The position numbers were made by a program, and so were the translations under genes. Below the pieces are notes generated by a model. The model was given only the letters and a program-made list of their open reading frames with translations, ran no database searches and was not told the DNA's origin. A stretch of DNA of 64,000 nucleotides from NCBI GenBank assembly GCA_000814665.1, contig JWIH01000012.1, forward strand, positions 186,001 through 250,000. Reading direction: 5' to 3'. Within the stretch, counting starts at the first letter, position 1; each line of letters starts with the position of its first letter. Positions 15,260 through 23,454 of this stretch are shown here, piece by piece. This DNA comes from Pseudoalteromonas flavipulchra NCIMB 2033 = ATCC BAA-314. Lineage in GTDB: Bacteria > Pseudomonadota > Gammaproteobacteria > Enterobacterales > Alteromonadaceae.

Positions 15260-16279
15260 TTACGCTTCAGGTACAAAAGACAGCGCCTTTTCCATCACCT
15301 CTATGCCAGCCTCTTTTTTGTGGCCATTTTCTGATAAATGACGACGGAAACCTCTCGCACCAGGCTGATTTTGAAAAATACCCAACATGTGACGCGCAAT
15401 ATGCCAAAAATTTGCACCATTCGACATTTCACTTTCAAAGTAGTCATACATGCTTCTTACGACTTGATGGCGAGTTTGCGTAAACGCAGCTTCGCCATAC
15501 AACAGCTCATCAACCTGCGACAACATAAACGGGTTGCTGTAGGCTTCACGGCCAACCATTACGCCGTCAAGGTGAGCCAAATGATTCTGGCATTCCTCAA
15601 GAGTTTTAACACCACCATTAATACTGATATGCAGATCTGGATAGTCTTTCTTTAATTGATAAACACGAGGATAATCGAGCGGTGGAACCTCACGGTTTTC
15701 TTTCGGGCTTAAGCCTTGCAACCATGCTTTACGGGCATGAATGATAAAGTCATCACAGCCCACCGCCAGCGAGGCTTCAATCAACGCTGTAAGAAACTCA
15801 TAGGAATCTTGTTCATCAATACCAATACGCGTTTTTACCGTTACCGGAATATTCACTTCTGCCTTCATCGCCGCCACACAATCAGCAACGAGCTGAGGCT
15901 CAGCCATTAAACACGCCCCAAAGCGACCATTTTGCACGCGATCTGACGGGCAACCCACATTTAGGTTTACCTCACCGTAGCCATATTGCTCAGCACGCTT
16001 AGCGCACTCTGCCAACGCCTTAGGATCAGAGCCCCCCAACTGCAACGCCACTGGTAACTCATGCGCACCAAATGCCAAATAATCCCCTTTACCAAAAATA
16101 ATCGCACCTGTAGTGATCATCTCAGTATAAAGCACCGCATGTTTAGTCAGCTTACGGTGAAAGGTTCTGCAATGTCGATCCGTCCAATCCAGCATGGGTG
16201 CAACGCTAAAGCGGCGAAAGGCATCAACGCAGTGGTTCGGTGTTTGTGGCTCTAAGGGTGGAGTAGGTTGTTGGCTCAT
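15260..16279 (-). CDS. dusA: tRNA-dihydrouridine synthase A
   Basis: 339 residues. FMN-dependent reduction of U20/U20a in the tRNA D-loop. The family start [16 protein letters not shown], then [11 protein letters not shown] with the catalytic cysteine region, VKTRIGID, the [16 protein letters not shown] segment and INGGVKT are all present in order. The [15 protein letters not shown] block is specific for DusA over DusB/DusC. The first ~20 residues are proline-rich and variable. Length is usual. Monocistronic, with its own terminator. Confidence 0.95.
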   Translation of the reverse strand: MSQQPTPPLEPQTPNHCVDAFRRFSVAPMLDWTDRHCRTFHRKLTKHAVLYTEMITTGAIIFGKGDYLAFGAHELPVALQLGGSDPKALAECAKRAEQYGYGEVNLNVGCPSDRVQNGRFGACLMAEPQLVADCVAAMKAEVNIPVTVKTRIGIDEQDSYEFLTALIEASLAVGCDDFIIHARKAWLQGLSPKENREVPPLDYPRVYQLKKDYPDLHISINGGVKTLEECQNHLAHLDGVMVGREAYSNPFMLSQVDELLYGEAAFTQTRHQVVRSMYDYFESEMSNGANFWHIARHMLGIFQNQPGARGFRRHLSENGHKKEAGIEVMEKALSFVPEA

Positions 16280-16428
16280 GGTATGACTTTCTCAATCAGG
16301 TTTACTATCAATGACCTGTACTAGTTATGTCTATAGCAGTACATAGCTCAAATAGGTGATTGTGTAGTATACCGCAGCTTCTAATACTTCGTTAAGTATA
16401 GACAGCGATTTATTGCCAATAGTAATTA

Positions 16429-16545
16429 ACCAGAGCTTCGGATAATTTATGCCTTTCTAGCAGCCTGTTTTTGCACTAGACAAGGAAATAATTAAATGTA
16501 ATTTAAAAACAACAACTTAGCTCATTTCTTATCCAAACCTCAGGT
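16429..16545. mobile_element. Family A MITE-like element, copy A2 (117-bp short form)
   Basis: Same ends as A1: ACCAGAGCTTCGGATAA left, one more mismatch, and TTATCCAAACCTCAGGT right. Flanks are TAATTA (16423-16428) and TAAATA (16546-16551), a 5/6 match. Compared with A3 it lacks 76 bp between two GCTA motifs, i.e. the central core. The rest of the 16280-16622 gap holds only the dusA upstream region and the next terminator. Confidence 0.75.
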
Positions 16546-16553
16546 TAAATACC

Positions 16554-16585
16554 AAAAAGCCGCAAGTAATTGAACTTGCGGCTTT
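16554..16585 (-). terminator. Terminator of the serine hydrolase gene
   Basis: On the minus strand AAAGCCGCAAGT, a 6-nt loop and ACTTGCGGCTTTTTGG: a 12-bp stem with a short U-tract, 38 nt after the stop. Confidence 0.85.
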
Positions 16586-16622
16586 CGATTTGTTTAGGTT
16601 GCCTTCACAGTCTTATGGTGAG

Positions 16623-18098
16623 TTAAAGATACTCCTTCACTACCGCTACTTTATTTTTTGCGAACTGACTGTTTGGGTTTATCGCAAGTAACTGCTGATA
16701 GTGCGCCAGTGCTTTCGCATATTGCTTATTTAACTCATACGCTTGCGCGATGCTGTTATGGTAATAGGGCTGCTCGTTATTTTGTGTCAGCGCAAATTTA
16801 AAGATTTCGATACCATTATTAACTTGGCCATCTTCAACAAGCTTATTGCCCCACTCCACCAAGATCTCTAAATCATACATTACACCGGTATCTTGCTGCG
16901 CTTTTGCAAACGTAGTCGCGAAGTCGGCAAAGCCATGTTTATCTGTAAGCTGCTTTAAGTATGCCATTGGCTGATAAGCCTTTTGCTTACTAGCGTCGTT
17001 AAAGTTGGGAATATAGTAAGCGGCAATATCATCAACAAACTCAATGGGTAATCCACCCAGCAGGTTAGTAAGCACAATCACCGAAACCTTGTCTTCAGGG
17101 TAGGTGATCACTGTAGTCGCATTTCCACCGCTTGCGCTGATTGCAGGGTGATATTTACGCTGAATCACTTGCCAGCCCATTGCATAGCCGTTTTCTTTGG
17201 TGTTAAAGGCTTCTGTACGCCCGTTGTTCAGCTTAACTGGCGTCCATAGCATATCTAACTCTTTAACCAGCTCGCCTTGTTGTAGTGATACAACATAGTT
17301 AGCCAGCTCCGTTGCGGTTGAACTCATTCCCGCTGCGGTTCTCAACATATAAGGGAATTCGCCGTAAAAGTTTTTGTAATTCCCCTCACCTAAATGAATA
17401 TATTGGCGAGCCTGATTTGGCACCATGAGCTCAAGATAATCAAAACCTGCCTGCGCGGTTTGCGGCATATTGGCACGTGCTAACTGCATCTTGGTAATAA
17501 AAGCAGGAAACCCTTCAGGTGCATATTTATCAATGATTTTACCCAAAATCACATAGCCGGTTTGGTTATAACTAAAACGCGAGTTGGGTGTAAATTGAAG
17601 AGGCTGCTTTTGCACAGCTTGCCATGAGGCTTCCGCATCATTCGGTACAATGGTTTCTAGGGCATAATTTGATGCCAGGATCGGCGGCAAACCTGTGGTG
17701 TGACCCATTAATTGATTAATTTTAAGTTGCTGCCAAGCCTTTGGTAAATCGGGTAAGTGCTTACCAATTTCATCGTCAATGTTTAGATAACCTTGTTCAG
17801 CGAGCTGTACAATCGCAACACCGGTAAACGCCTTTGTCATCGAATTAATCGGAAATAACGTCTGCTCTGTCACAGGCACTTGATGCTGTAAGTCTGCAAA
17901 ACCATAACTTCCTTGCTTAATGATTTTATCGTCTTTAACCACGGCTAACTGTAATCCGGGAATATGCCTTTCTTTCATGAGGGTTTTGATCAGCTTGTCT
18001 ACCGACTCAGCCTTCACTAAGGATGAAAATAATGCCGACCATAAAAGCGTGCCAAACCATAACACGGTTGATAGTAAAACTTTGTTGTTCTTGTACAT
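16623..18098 (-). CDS. Exported beta-lactamase-type serine hydrolase with C-terminal TPRs
   Basis: 491 residues from the ATG at 18098; an in-frame ATG at 18116 has no ribosome-binding site, while GGAA precedes the inner one. Signal peptide or N-terminal anchor (about 5-28, LVKAES). Class C beta-lactamase/DD-peptidase fold: SMTK (the SxxK nucleophile motif), YNQ in place of YxN and a late SGG near the third motif. About 110 C-terminal residues form tetratricopeptide-like helices (AQAYELNKQYAKALAHYQQLL). Family members hydrolyse peptides, esters or D-amino-acid bonds; the substrate is unknown. It stands alone between repeats and a pseudogene. Confidence 0.87.
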   Translation of the reverse strand: MYKNNKVLLSTVLWFGTLLWSALFSSLVKAESVDKLIKTLMKERHIPGLQLAVVKDDKIIKQGSYGFADLQHQVPVTEQTLFPINSMTKAFTGVAIVQLAEQGYLNIDDEIGKHLPDLPKAWQQLKINQLMGHTTGLPPILASNYALETIVPNDAEASWQAVQKQPLQFTPNSRFSYNQTGYVILGKIIDKYAPEGFPAFITKMQLARANMPQTAQAGFDYLELMVPNQARQYIHLGEGNYKNFYGEFPYMLRTAAGMSSTATELANYVVSLQQGELVKELDMLWTPVKLNNGRTEAFNTKENGYAMGWQVIQRKYHPAISASGGNATTVITYPEDKVSVIVLTNLLGGLPIEFVDDIAAYYIPNFNDASKQKAYQPMAYLKQLTDKHGFADFATTFAKAQQDTGVMYDLEILVEWGNKLVEDGQVNNGIEIFKFALTQNNEQPYYHNSIAQAYELNKQYAKALAHYQQLLAINPNSQFAKNKVAVVKEYL

Positions 18099-18317
18099 GA
18101 TTGTTCCATCGTTCATTTACATTAAGAGATGGTTAGTTATTTTCAAGTCTTATGCCAAAACAAAATTCATTTTATTTTCAATAGTTTAATTAAAAATTAT
18201 TGCTTCCAGTTAAGCCTACATAAAAACAAAATAGTGAAAAAGATAAAGAAATAGTGAATTTGACGAACACATCAGGGGATTTCGGTGAACAGTTGAATAA
18301 TGAGGCATACAGCACGA

Positions 18318-19012
18318 TCATTCTCTTTCAACGGCAAGGTATTGTTGCTGTATTTGTTTAAACGCTGCTGTTTGTTTAAAAGAGAGCATCGCGGCATCAA
18401 ACTCATTTGCTCGTTCGGCCAAACGCCCAAACTTGGGTAACGTGATATAGGGCTTTTAACTCCATAATTGCAGTTAAATCATTTTCAAATACAGCATCAA
18501 CCCGCCCTAATAGCAACATTTGCAAACTACTTTGGGACGTATTGGTTAATTGGATATGCTTCGCTAAGTGTTGACGCGTACGCTGATACTCGTCATCAAT
18601 GGCTTTGTTTCCGTCAAATGTGATGGTGCTATCTTTTCTGACTATGATCACGTTTTTTGATTTAGGATGGGCTGATTTTGAAAAACCATATAACTTGCGT
18701 AACCTCGCCGCATAAGTACCGTCAAGACAATATTACACAGCCCTTTTGCGCCATGTATGACACTCTGGGCCACGGAAAATATTCAATTTTTATCGGCCAA
18801 TCAAGTCGCTGAACTAATGTTTGCAACACCTTTACCGCATAACCATCCGGCTCACCGTCAGTATTAAGCATTGTTTTAGGGGCCAGTGTTAGACTCCAGA
18901 TAAGGTGCTAATGGCTTATCTGACGCGCGCGCGCTTTTGCACTACCAAGAGTACAAGCTAAAACACTGAATAAATATAAGATAAAGCAAAGTCTCAAACT
19001 CAAAATCTCATT
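18318..19012 (-). pseudogene. Decayed periplasmic substrate-binding protein (SBP_bac_3-like)
   Basis: Several frames together give a signal-peptide-like LCFILYLFSVLACTLGSAKA, then LTLAPKTML-TDGEPDGYAVKVLQTLVQRLDWPIKIEYFPWPR, then VRKDSTITFDGNKAIDDE and the tail LPKFGRLAERANEFDAAML ending in a stop at 18318. At least two in-frame stops and several frameshifts interrupt it. This is the order expected for a ~230-residue amino-acid-type binding protein. The 82-residue ORF at 18403-18651 is only a fragment. It is clearly non-functional. Confidence 0.8.
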
Positions 19013-19098
19013 AGTTGGCACTGCAATGACACATACTACTATTTGCTATCACTTATTATTGTGTCGTTAGTTATATAACTATTTTTAGCAGATAGCCG

Positions 19099-20502
19099 CT
19101 AAAACTCTATTGTTTCCCCCAATACGGGAATTTCAGCCTGAATGTTATGTTGCAGCTTAAGCGCTTCTGCTAGTCCTTCCAATGCGTCGGGTTCACCGTG
19201 AACAAGTATCACTTTAGGACAACTTTTAAAATGGCTAACCCATTCAATCAATGCCGCTTGCCCGGCATGTGCTGAAAAGCCGTTTAGTGTTTCGATATTT
19301 GCTTTCACTATAATATCATCGCCAAATAATTTGATGTGTTGGGCGCCGTCAACCAATATCCTTCCTAAGGTGCCTTTGGCCTGATATCCGACAAAGATGA
19401 TGGTATTGCGACTATCCCAAATGCGATGTTTAAAATGATGCGTGATCCGCCCACCTGTGCACATTCCACTACCCGCGATGATTAATGCCCCGCCGCTTAT
19501 TTTGTTGATTGCCATTGAGTCTTCGGCATCTACCATCAAATGCAATGTAGATAAGAAATTCTTGAGTAAGCTTTGCTCTCCGGTATGAAGTTTTTTAACG
19601 CCTTCACAATCCAAAGTCGGGAGCCACTGATCGTATACTTCAGTGGCCTCAATAGCCATTGGACTATCGAGAAAAACTTGCCAATTATCAAGCTCACCGG
19701 CGTGCTGTAACTTACCTAGATAAAGCAATAGTTCCTGCGCTCTGCCCACTGCAAACGCGGGGATCATCACATTACCACCGCGTGCAAACGCATCGTCCAA
19801 AATGCCTTTTAGTTGAGTTTGTGTATCACCTAAAGACTTATGTTCACGGTCCCCATAGGTACCTTCCATTAATACAATATCAGCTTGTTCTAGCAACGTA
19901 GGATCATTCATCAACAGTGTATCTTTATTACCAAGATCACCCGAAAAAACCACCTTTTTCTGTTTCCCTTGCTCATCAAAGGTTAGCTCTGTGATTGCCG
20001 AGCCAAGAATGTGCCCAGCATCGTGAAAGCGCACACTCGCGACTTTTGCAATTTTTACTTCTTGCTGATAAGCAATAGGCTTGAGACAGTCCAATACATC
20101 CAGTACATCTTCTTTGGTGTACTGTGCGGGAATATCATCGAGCCCCTTACGTGCACGCTTTCTGTTTTCTCTACGCAAATCATTTTCGTATAAACTTAAC
20201 GCATCAAATAGCATAATGGGCAACAATTGCGACGTCGCCTCTGTGCAATAGATTGGGCCTGTAAAGCCATCATGTAATAAGCAAGGCAGCCTACCCGAAT
20301 GGTCCAAGTGCGCATGGGAGAGAATAACCATATCAATACTATTTGGATTAAATTCAAATTGCTCACGCGAGATAAGGTGCTTTGCTCTCATCCCTTGATG
20401 CATACCGCAATCAAGTAGTACATCACCTAATGAAGGCGAGCTAATAAGGTGGCAAGACCCTGTAACTTCTTGCGCAGCCCCATGGAAGGTAATTGTTGCC
20501 AT
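19099..20502 (-). CDS. Beta-CASP metallo-beta-lactamase RNA nuclease
   Basis: 467 residues, cytosolic. N-terminal MBL fold with the zinc motif SHAHLDHSG at about 62-70, a second metal histidine in RFHDAGHILGS and FSGDLGN with its metal aspartate. A beta-CASP insertion follows (about 210-370, with MIPAFAVGRAQELL). The C-terminal RMMBL part contains LNGFSAHAGQ and HGEP. This architecture is that of CPSF-73/Ysh1-like and RNase J-related nucleases. Gammaproteobacteria carry it as an accessory gene of uncertain role. It may process or degrade RNA. Confidence 0.9.
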   Translation of the reverse strand: MATITFHGAAQEVTGSCHLISSPSLGDVLLDCGMHQGMRAKHLISREQFEFNPNSIDMVILSHAHLDHSGRLPCLLHDGFTGPIYCTEATSQLLPIMLFDALSLYENDLRRENRKRARKGLDDIPAQYTKEDVLDVLDCLKPIAYQQEVKIAKVASVRFHDAGHILGSAITELTFDEQGKQKKVVFSGDLGNKDTLLMNDPTLLEQADIVLMEGTYGDREHKSLGDTQTQLKGILDDAFARGGNVMIPAFAVGRAQELLLYLGKLQHAGELDNWQVFLDSPMAIEATEVYDQWLPTLDCEGVKKLHTGEQSLLKNFLSTLHLMVDAEDSMAINKISGGALIIAGSGMCTGGRITHHFKHRIWDSRNTIIFVGYQAKGTLGRILVDGAQHIKLFGDDIIVKANIETLNGFSAHAGQAALIEWVSHFKSCPKVILVHGEPDALEGLAEALKLQHNIQAEIPVLGETIEF

Positions 20503-20638
20503 CGCTTTTACTCATTTCTTCGCTCGGGGGAGTTCCCCTTGGGTTTATGTAAGTTTAGTTACAAAAATCCGAGTTGCTTATGTGCTGCATCAAAAGAGTT
20601 ACAGATGTGAGTTTTATAGTTTTAGCTGGTATAACCAA

Positions 20639-21841
20639 TTAAAGTAGATACTCAATGTCATTGTCATTAGCTATCACGGTTAGCTTTGGCATTTTCCCTT
20701 CTAAAGCCTGTAGACGAGATATGTTTTGCTGAGGGTGGCCATAACTATTGTCGCCAACAGATATAGGGCACTCAATATTTGGAAAAGCAGTTTGCCACCT
20801 AGAGACACTTAAATAACCCGCTTCACCACCATGGTGAGGGGTCACTAGGATCACTCCCCTATCACTAAATGAGGAGGTGCTTACCGCGTCCAATATCTTC
20901 GGATAATGATGATCCCCTGTAAGTAGAGCCACTTTATTTTTACCTTTAATCGCTAACATGATACCAGTTTGATTTCTTGAGCTGCCGGCGCTAGCTCTGT
21001 AGACATCTATCGTTGCTGAAGAGTAAATCGAGCTGAGCGTGATTTCTCTTCCTTTTCGCGAAATTGTTGAACGTAAACATACAATAGCAACATTATTACT
21101 CTCTAAGTGCTCTATGGTATCTCTGTAAACTAAAGTATCGGGAATATTATCTGGACCAAATACAGCGTCACAATCAGCGAGCTGTGTGGGGCTGCAAAAC
21201 TTTAACGCTTGAAAATGATCCATATCCCAGTGACTAATGATAACGGTATAGCGACGACCATTCATTGCACGCATTCTTCTAGAAATGAGATCTTTCACTT
21301 GCCTGTCACTATATCGTTGAGATGCTCCAAAATCATAAACTAAGACATGCTCGGAGCTGTGCACTTCATTCCAATTACCTTGGCCACAATTAACAACGGT
21401 CAAACTATTCCACTGATGCTCTAACTTAATAAACGGGAGAGTAGGAGTAGAGGGAGAAATAAATTGCGTATCGGTGAGATACTGACTGAATGAAAAATGA
21501 GAGCGTGTGCGTAGTGAGTATGCGACAAAAGCACTTCCCTCACCGTCTTCTAATTCAAACTCCTCATTTTCTAATTCAAACTCCTCAAAAAAGGTATACG
21601 GCATGCTATAGAAAGAACCAGCAGCTAGACGGCTATGTCTCATATGTGGAGTAATCAGCCGGTAAAACCTTGCCACTTCAGGTATCAACTCTTGCCCAAA
21701 CAACCGAGCTACCGCCTGAGCATCTTGATAGCAACAAAAGTCGATAATATACTCTACTTTGTCACCTTCACCCGGCCTGCTATAGCTCTCTATATAAATC
21801 ACAATATTTCGGGCTGATTGTTTAGTTTGGTTGCTGCTCAC
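20639..21841 (-). CDS. Lone MBL-fold hydrolase related to the ComEC C-terminal domain
   Basis: 400 residues; GTG start at 21841 preceded by GAGAGAAG. The C-terminal ~260 residues form an MBL fold. VVNCGQGNWNEV opens it, the metal motif is SHWDMDH (a ComEC-style H-x-D-x-D-H rather than H-x-H-x-D-H), then LLTGDHH, VTPHHGGEAG and a closing SVGDNSYGHP. These last three are the typical ComEC/Rec2 landmarks. No membrane channel domain is attached. The first ~150 residues match nothing I know and contain a 7-residue acidic tandem repeat. ComEC-like MBL domains degrade one DNA strand during uptake; free-standing relatives occur in accessory and defence regions. Function here unknown. Confidence 0.82.
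   Translation of the reverse strand: MSSNQTKQSARNIVIYIESYSRPGEGDKVEYIIDFCCYQDAQAVARLFGQELIPEVARFYRLITPHMRHSRLAAGSFYSMPYTFFEEFELENEEFELEDGEGSAFVAYSLRTRSHFSFSQYLTDTQFISPSTPTLPFIKLEHQWNSLTVVNCGQGNWNEVHSSEHVLVYDFGASQRYSDRQVKDLISRRMRAMNGRRYTVIISHWDMDHFQALKFCSPTQLADCDAVFGPDNIPDTLVYRDTIEHLESNNVAIVCLRSTISRKGREITLSSIYSSATIDVYRASAGSSRNQTGIMLAIKGKNKVALLTGDHHYPKILDAVSTSSFSDRGVILVTPHHGGEAGYLSVSRWQTAFPNIECPISVGDNSYGHPQQNISRLQALEGKMPKLTVIANDNDIEYLL
21548..21588. repeat. 21-bp tandem duplication inside the ComEC-like gene
   Basis: TTCTAATTCAAACTCCTCA occurs at 21548 and again at 21569, a 21-bp period. In the protein this doubles EEFELEN/EEFELED, giving an acidic stretch in the N-terminal region. In-frame and recent-looking. 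Confidence 0.85.
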
Positions 21842-22061
21842 AACTTCTCTCTCTTATTCCATTTTATTGAGCAAGCCTACTTTATAAAATTGAGCTAACT
21901 TACTCGACTCAATAGCCTATGCAAAATCTAACGCTGCTATTACTATGATTACATACTAGCAAAATAGTGCATTGGCGCAAAAATCAAAAAGTTAGATGAA
22001 AGTGATTAAGTTTAAAGATACAAAGTCAGTTAGGAAGTTAATACTAAAAGTTGGTAGTTTG

Positions 22062-22103
22062 AGAGAACCACTCGATTTACTTCAGCAAATCAAGCGGTTC
22101 TCT
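22062..22103. repeat. Long hairpin just downstream of rnpB
   Basis: AGAGAACCACTCGATTT (22062-22078) nearly mirrors AAATCAAGCGGTTCTCT (22087-22103); 15 of 17 positions pair, across an 8-nt loop. On the minus strand it starts 7 nt after the rnpB 3' end. It lacks a clear U-tract, so it may serve as a processing or weak termination structure of pre-RNase P RNA. Confidence 0.6.
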
Positions 22104-22110
22104 TGAATAG

Positions 22111-22480
<370 letters not shown>

Positions 22481-22516
22481 GCGGGCGATTATACGCACTT
22501 TAATGCAATAACGCAC
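22481..22516 (-). promoter_or_regulatory. rnpB promoter
   Basis: On the minus strand a perfect TATAAT (22488-22493) is followed by the GC-rich discriminator CGCCCGCC just before the RNA start. A GC-rich discriminator is the usual sign of stringent (ppGpp) control of stable RNA. The -35 region (TGCGTT at 16 bp) is weak. Confidence 0.8.
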
Positions 22517-22533
22517 GCGATAAATTGCGTGTA

Positions 22534-23394
22534 TTACGCTTCTCGTTCAGCAATGATAGCCTTATACAAAGCATTCTTTTTTAGCCCTAAATATTCAGCT
22601 GCTACGCCGCAGGCCTTTTTCAATGGCATTTCTGGCTCTAGTAACTCAATCAGCTTTTTCGCTTCTGGCGTTAATGCTTGCTCATCTCTTTGTTCACCGG
22701 GTAGCATCAGCACCAGTTCACCTTTTTGCTTTTCAGGCGTTGCGGTTAAAAACTCAATAAGCTCAGTAACCGTGCCACTGAAAAAGGTTTCATAGGTTTT
22801 GGTCAGTTCTTTAGCAAAAACGACTTGTTGTGTTTCGCCCAGCGCGATTTTCATATCTTCTAGACTTGCCATAATGCGGTGGGTGCTTTCGTACAAGATG
22901 CTGGTGATGCCAGAGGCGACTGCATCTTTAAAAAATTGCTGACGCGCTTGGCTTTTTGCAGGTGAAAATCCCACGAATTGGAATTTATCTGTCGGTAAGC
23001 CTGAACAACTCACGGCAGCAATGGCGGCACACGCGCCAGGAACGGGAGTCACAGTAGCACCTGCGTCACGGCACAGGTTTACCACGGCATAGCCTGGATC
23101 GCTGATAAGCGGCGTACCCGCATCAGACACTAGCGCGATGTCTTTACCTTCGTTTAACCAATCTAAAATTTGCTGCGCTTTTTGCTTCTCGTTGTGATCA
23201 TGCAGTGCAAAAGTTTTTGCTTTAATGCTAAAGTGGCTCAATAATTTACCAGTGTGGCGCGTATCTTCGGCAGCGATTAAATCGACCTGACTTAACACTT
23301 TCAGTGCACGTTCACTGATGTCATCTAAATTACCTATTGGTGTCGCTACAATATGTAGGGTGCCGATTTTGTTTTCGTTGTGAAGATTAGCCAT
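22534..23394 (-). CDS. rsmI: 16S rRNA (cytidine1402-2'-O)-methyltransferase
   Basis: 286 residues from the ATG at 23394, which has GGAG 6 nt upstream; an upstream TTG at 23406 overlaps that site and is unlikely. It uses SAM to methylate the ribose of C1402 in the ribosomal decoding centre. IVATPIGNLDDIS at the start, AEDTRHTGKLL, LVSDAGTPLISDPGY and PVPGACAAIAA are hallmark tetrapyrrole-methylase-fold motifs of RsmI. Divergent from lpoA, with a 60-bp promoter region between them, as in many gammaproteobacteria. Confidence 0.96.
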   Translation of the reverse strand: MANLHNENKIGTLHIVATPIGNLDDISERALKVLSQVDLIAAEDTRHTGKLLSHFSIKAKTFALHDHNEKQKAQQILDWLNEGKDIALVSDAGTPLISDPGYAVVNLCRDAGATVTPVPGACAAIAAVSCSGLPTDKFQFVGFSPAKSQARQQFFKDAVASGITSILYESTHRIMASLEDMKIALGETQQVVFAKELTKTYETFFSGTVTELIEFLTATPEKQKGELVLMLPGEQRDEQALTPEAKKLIELLEPEMPLKKACGVAAEYLGLKKNALYKAIIAEREA

Positions 23395-23454
23395 TGAGCT
23401 CTCCAATATCAGTCAGTAAGATATCCACTCAGTCGTGAAAAAGAAGGTTTGCCT

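Noticed and set aside
18403..18651. 82-residue ORF as an intact small gene
   Set aside because: It is one fragment of a decayed binding-protein gene; homologous pieces lie in other frames on both sides.
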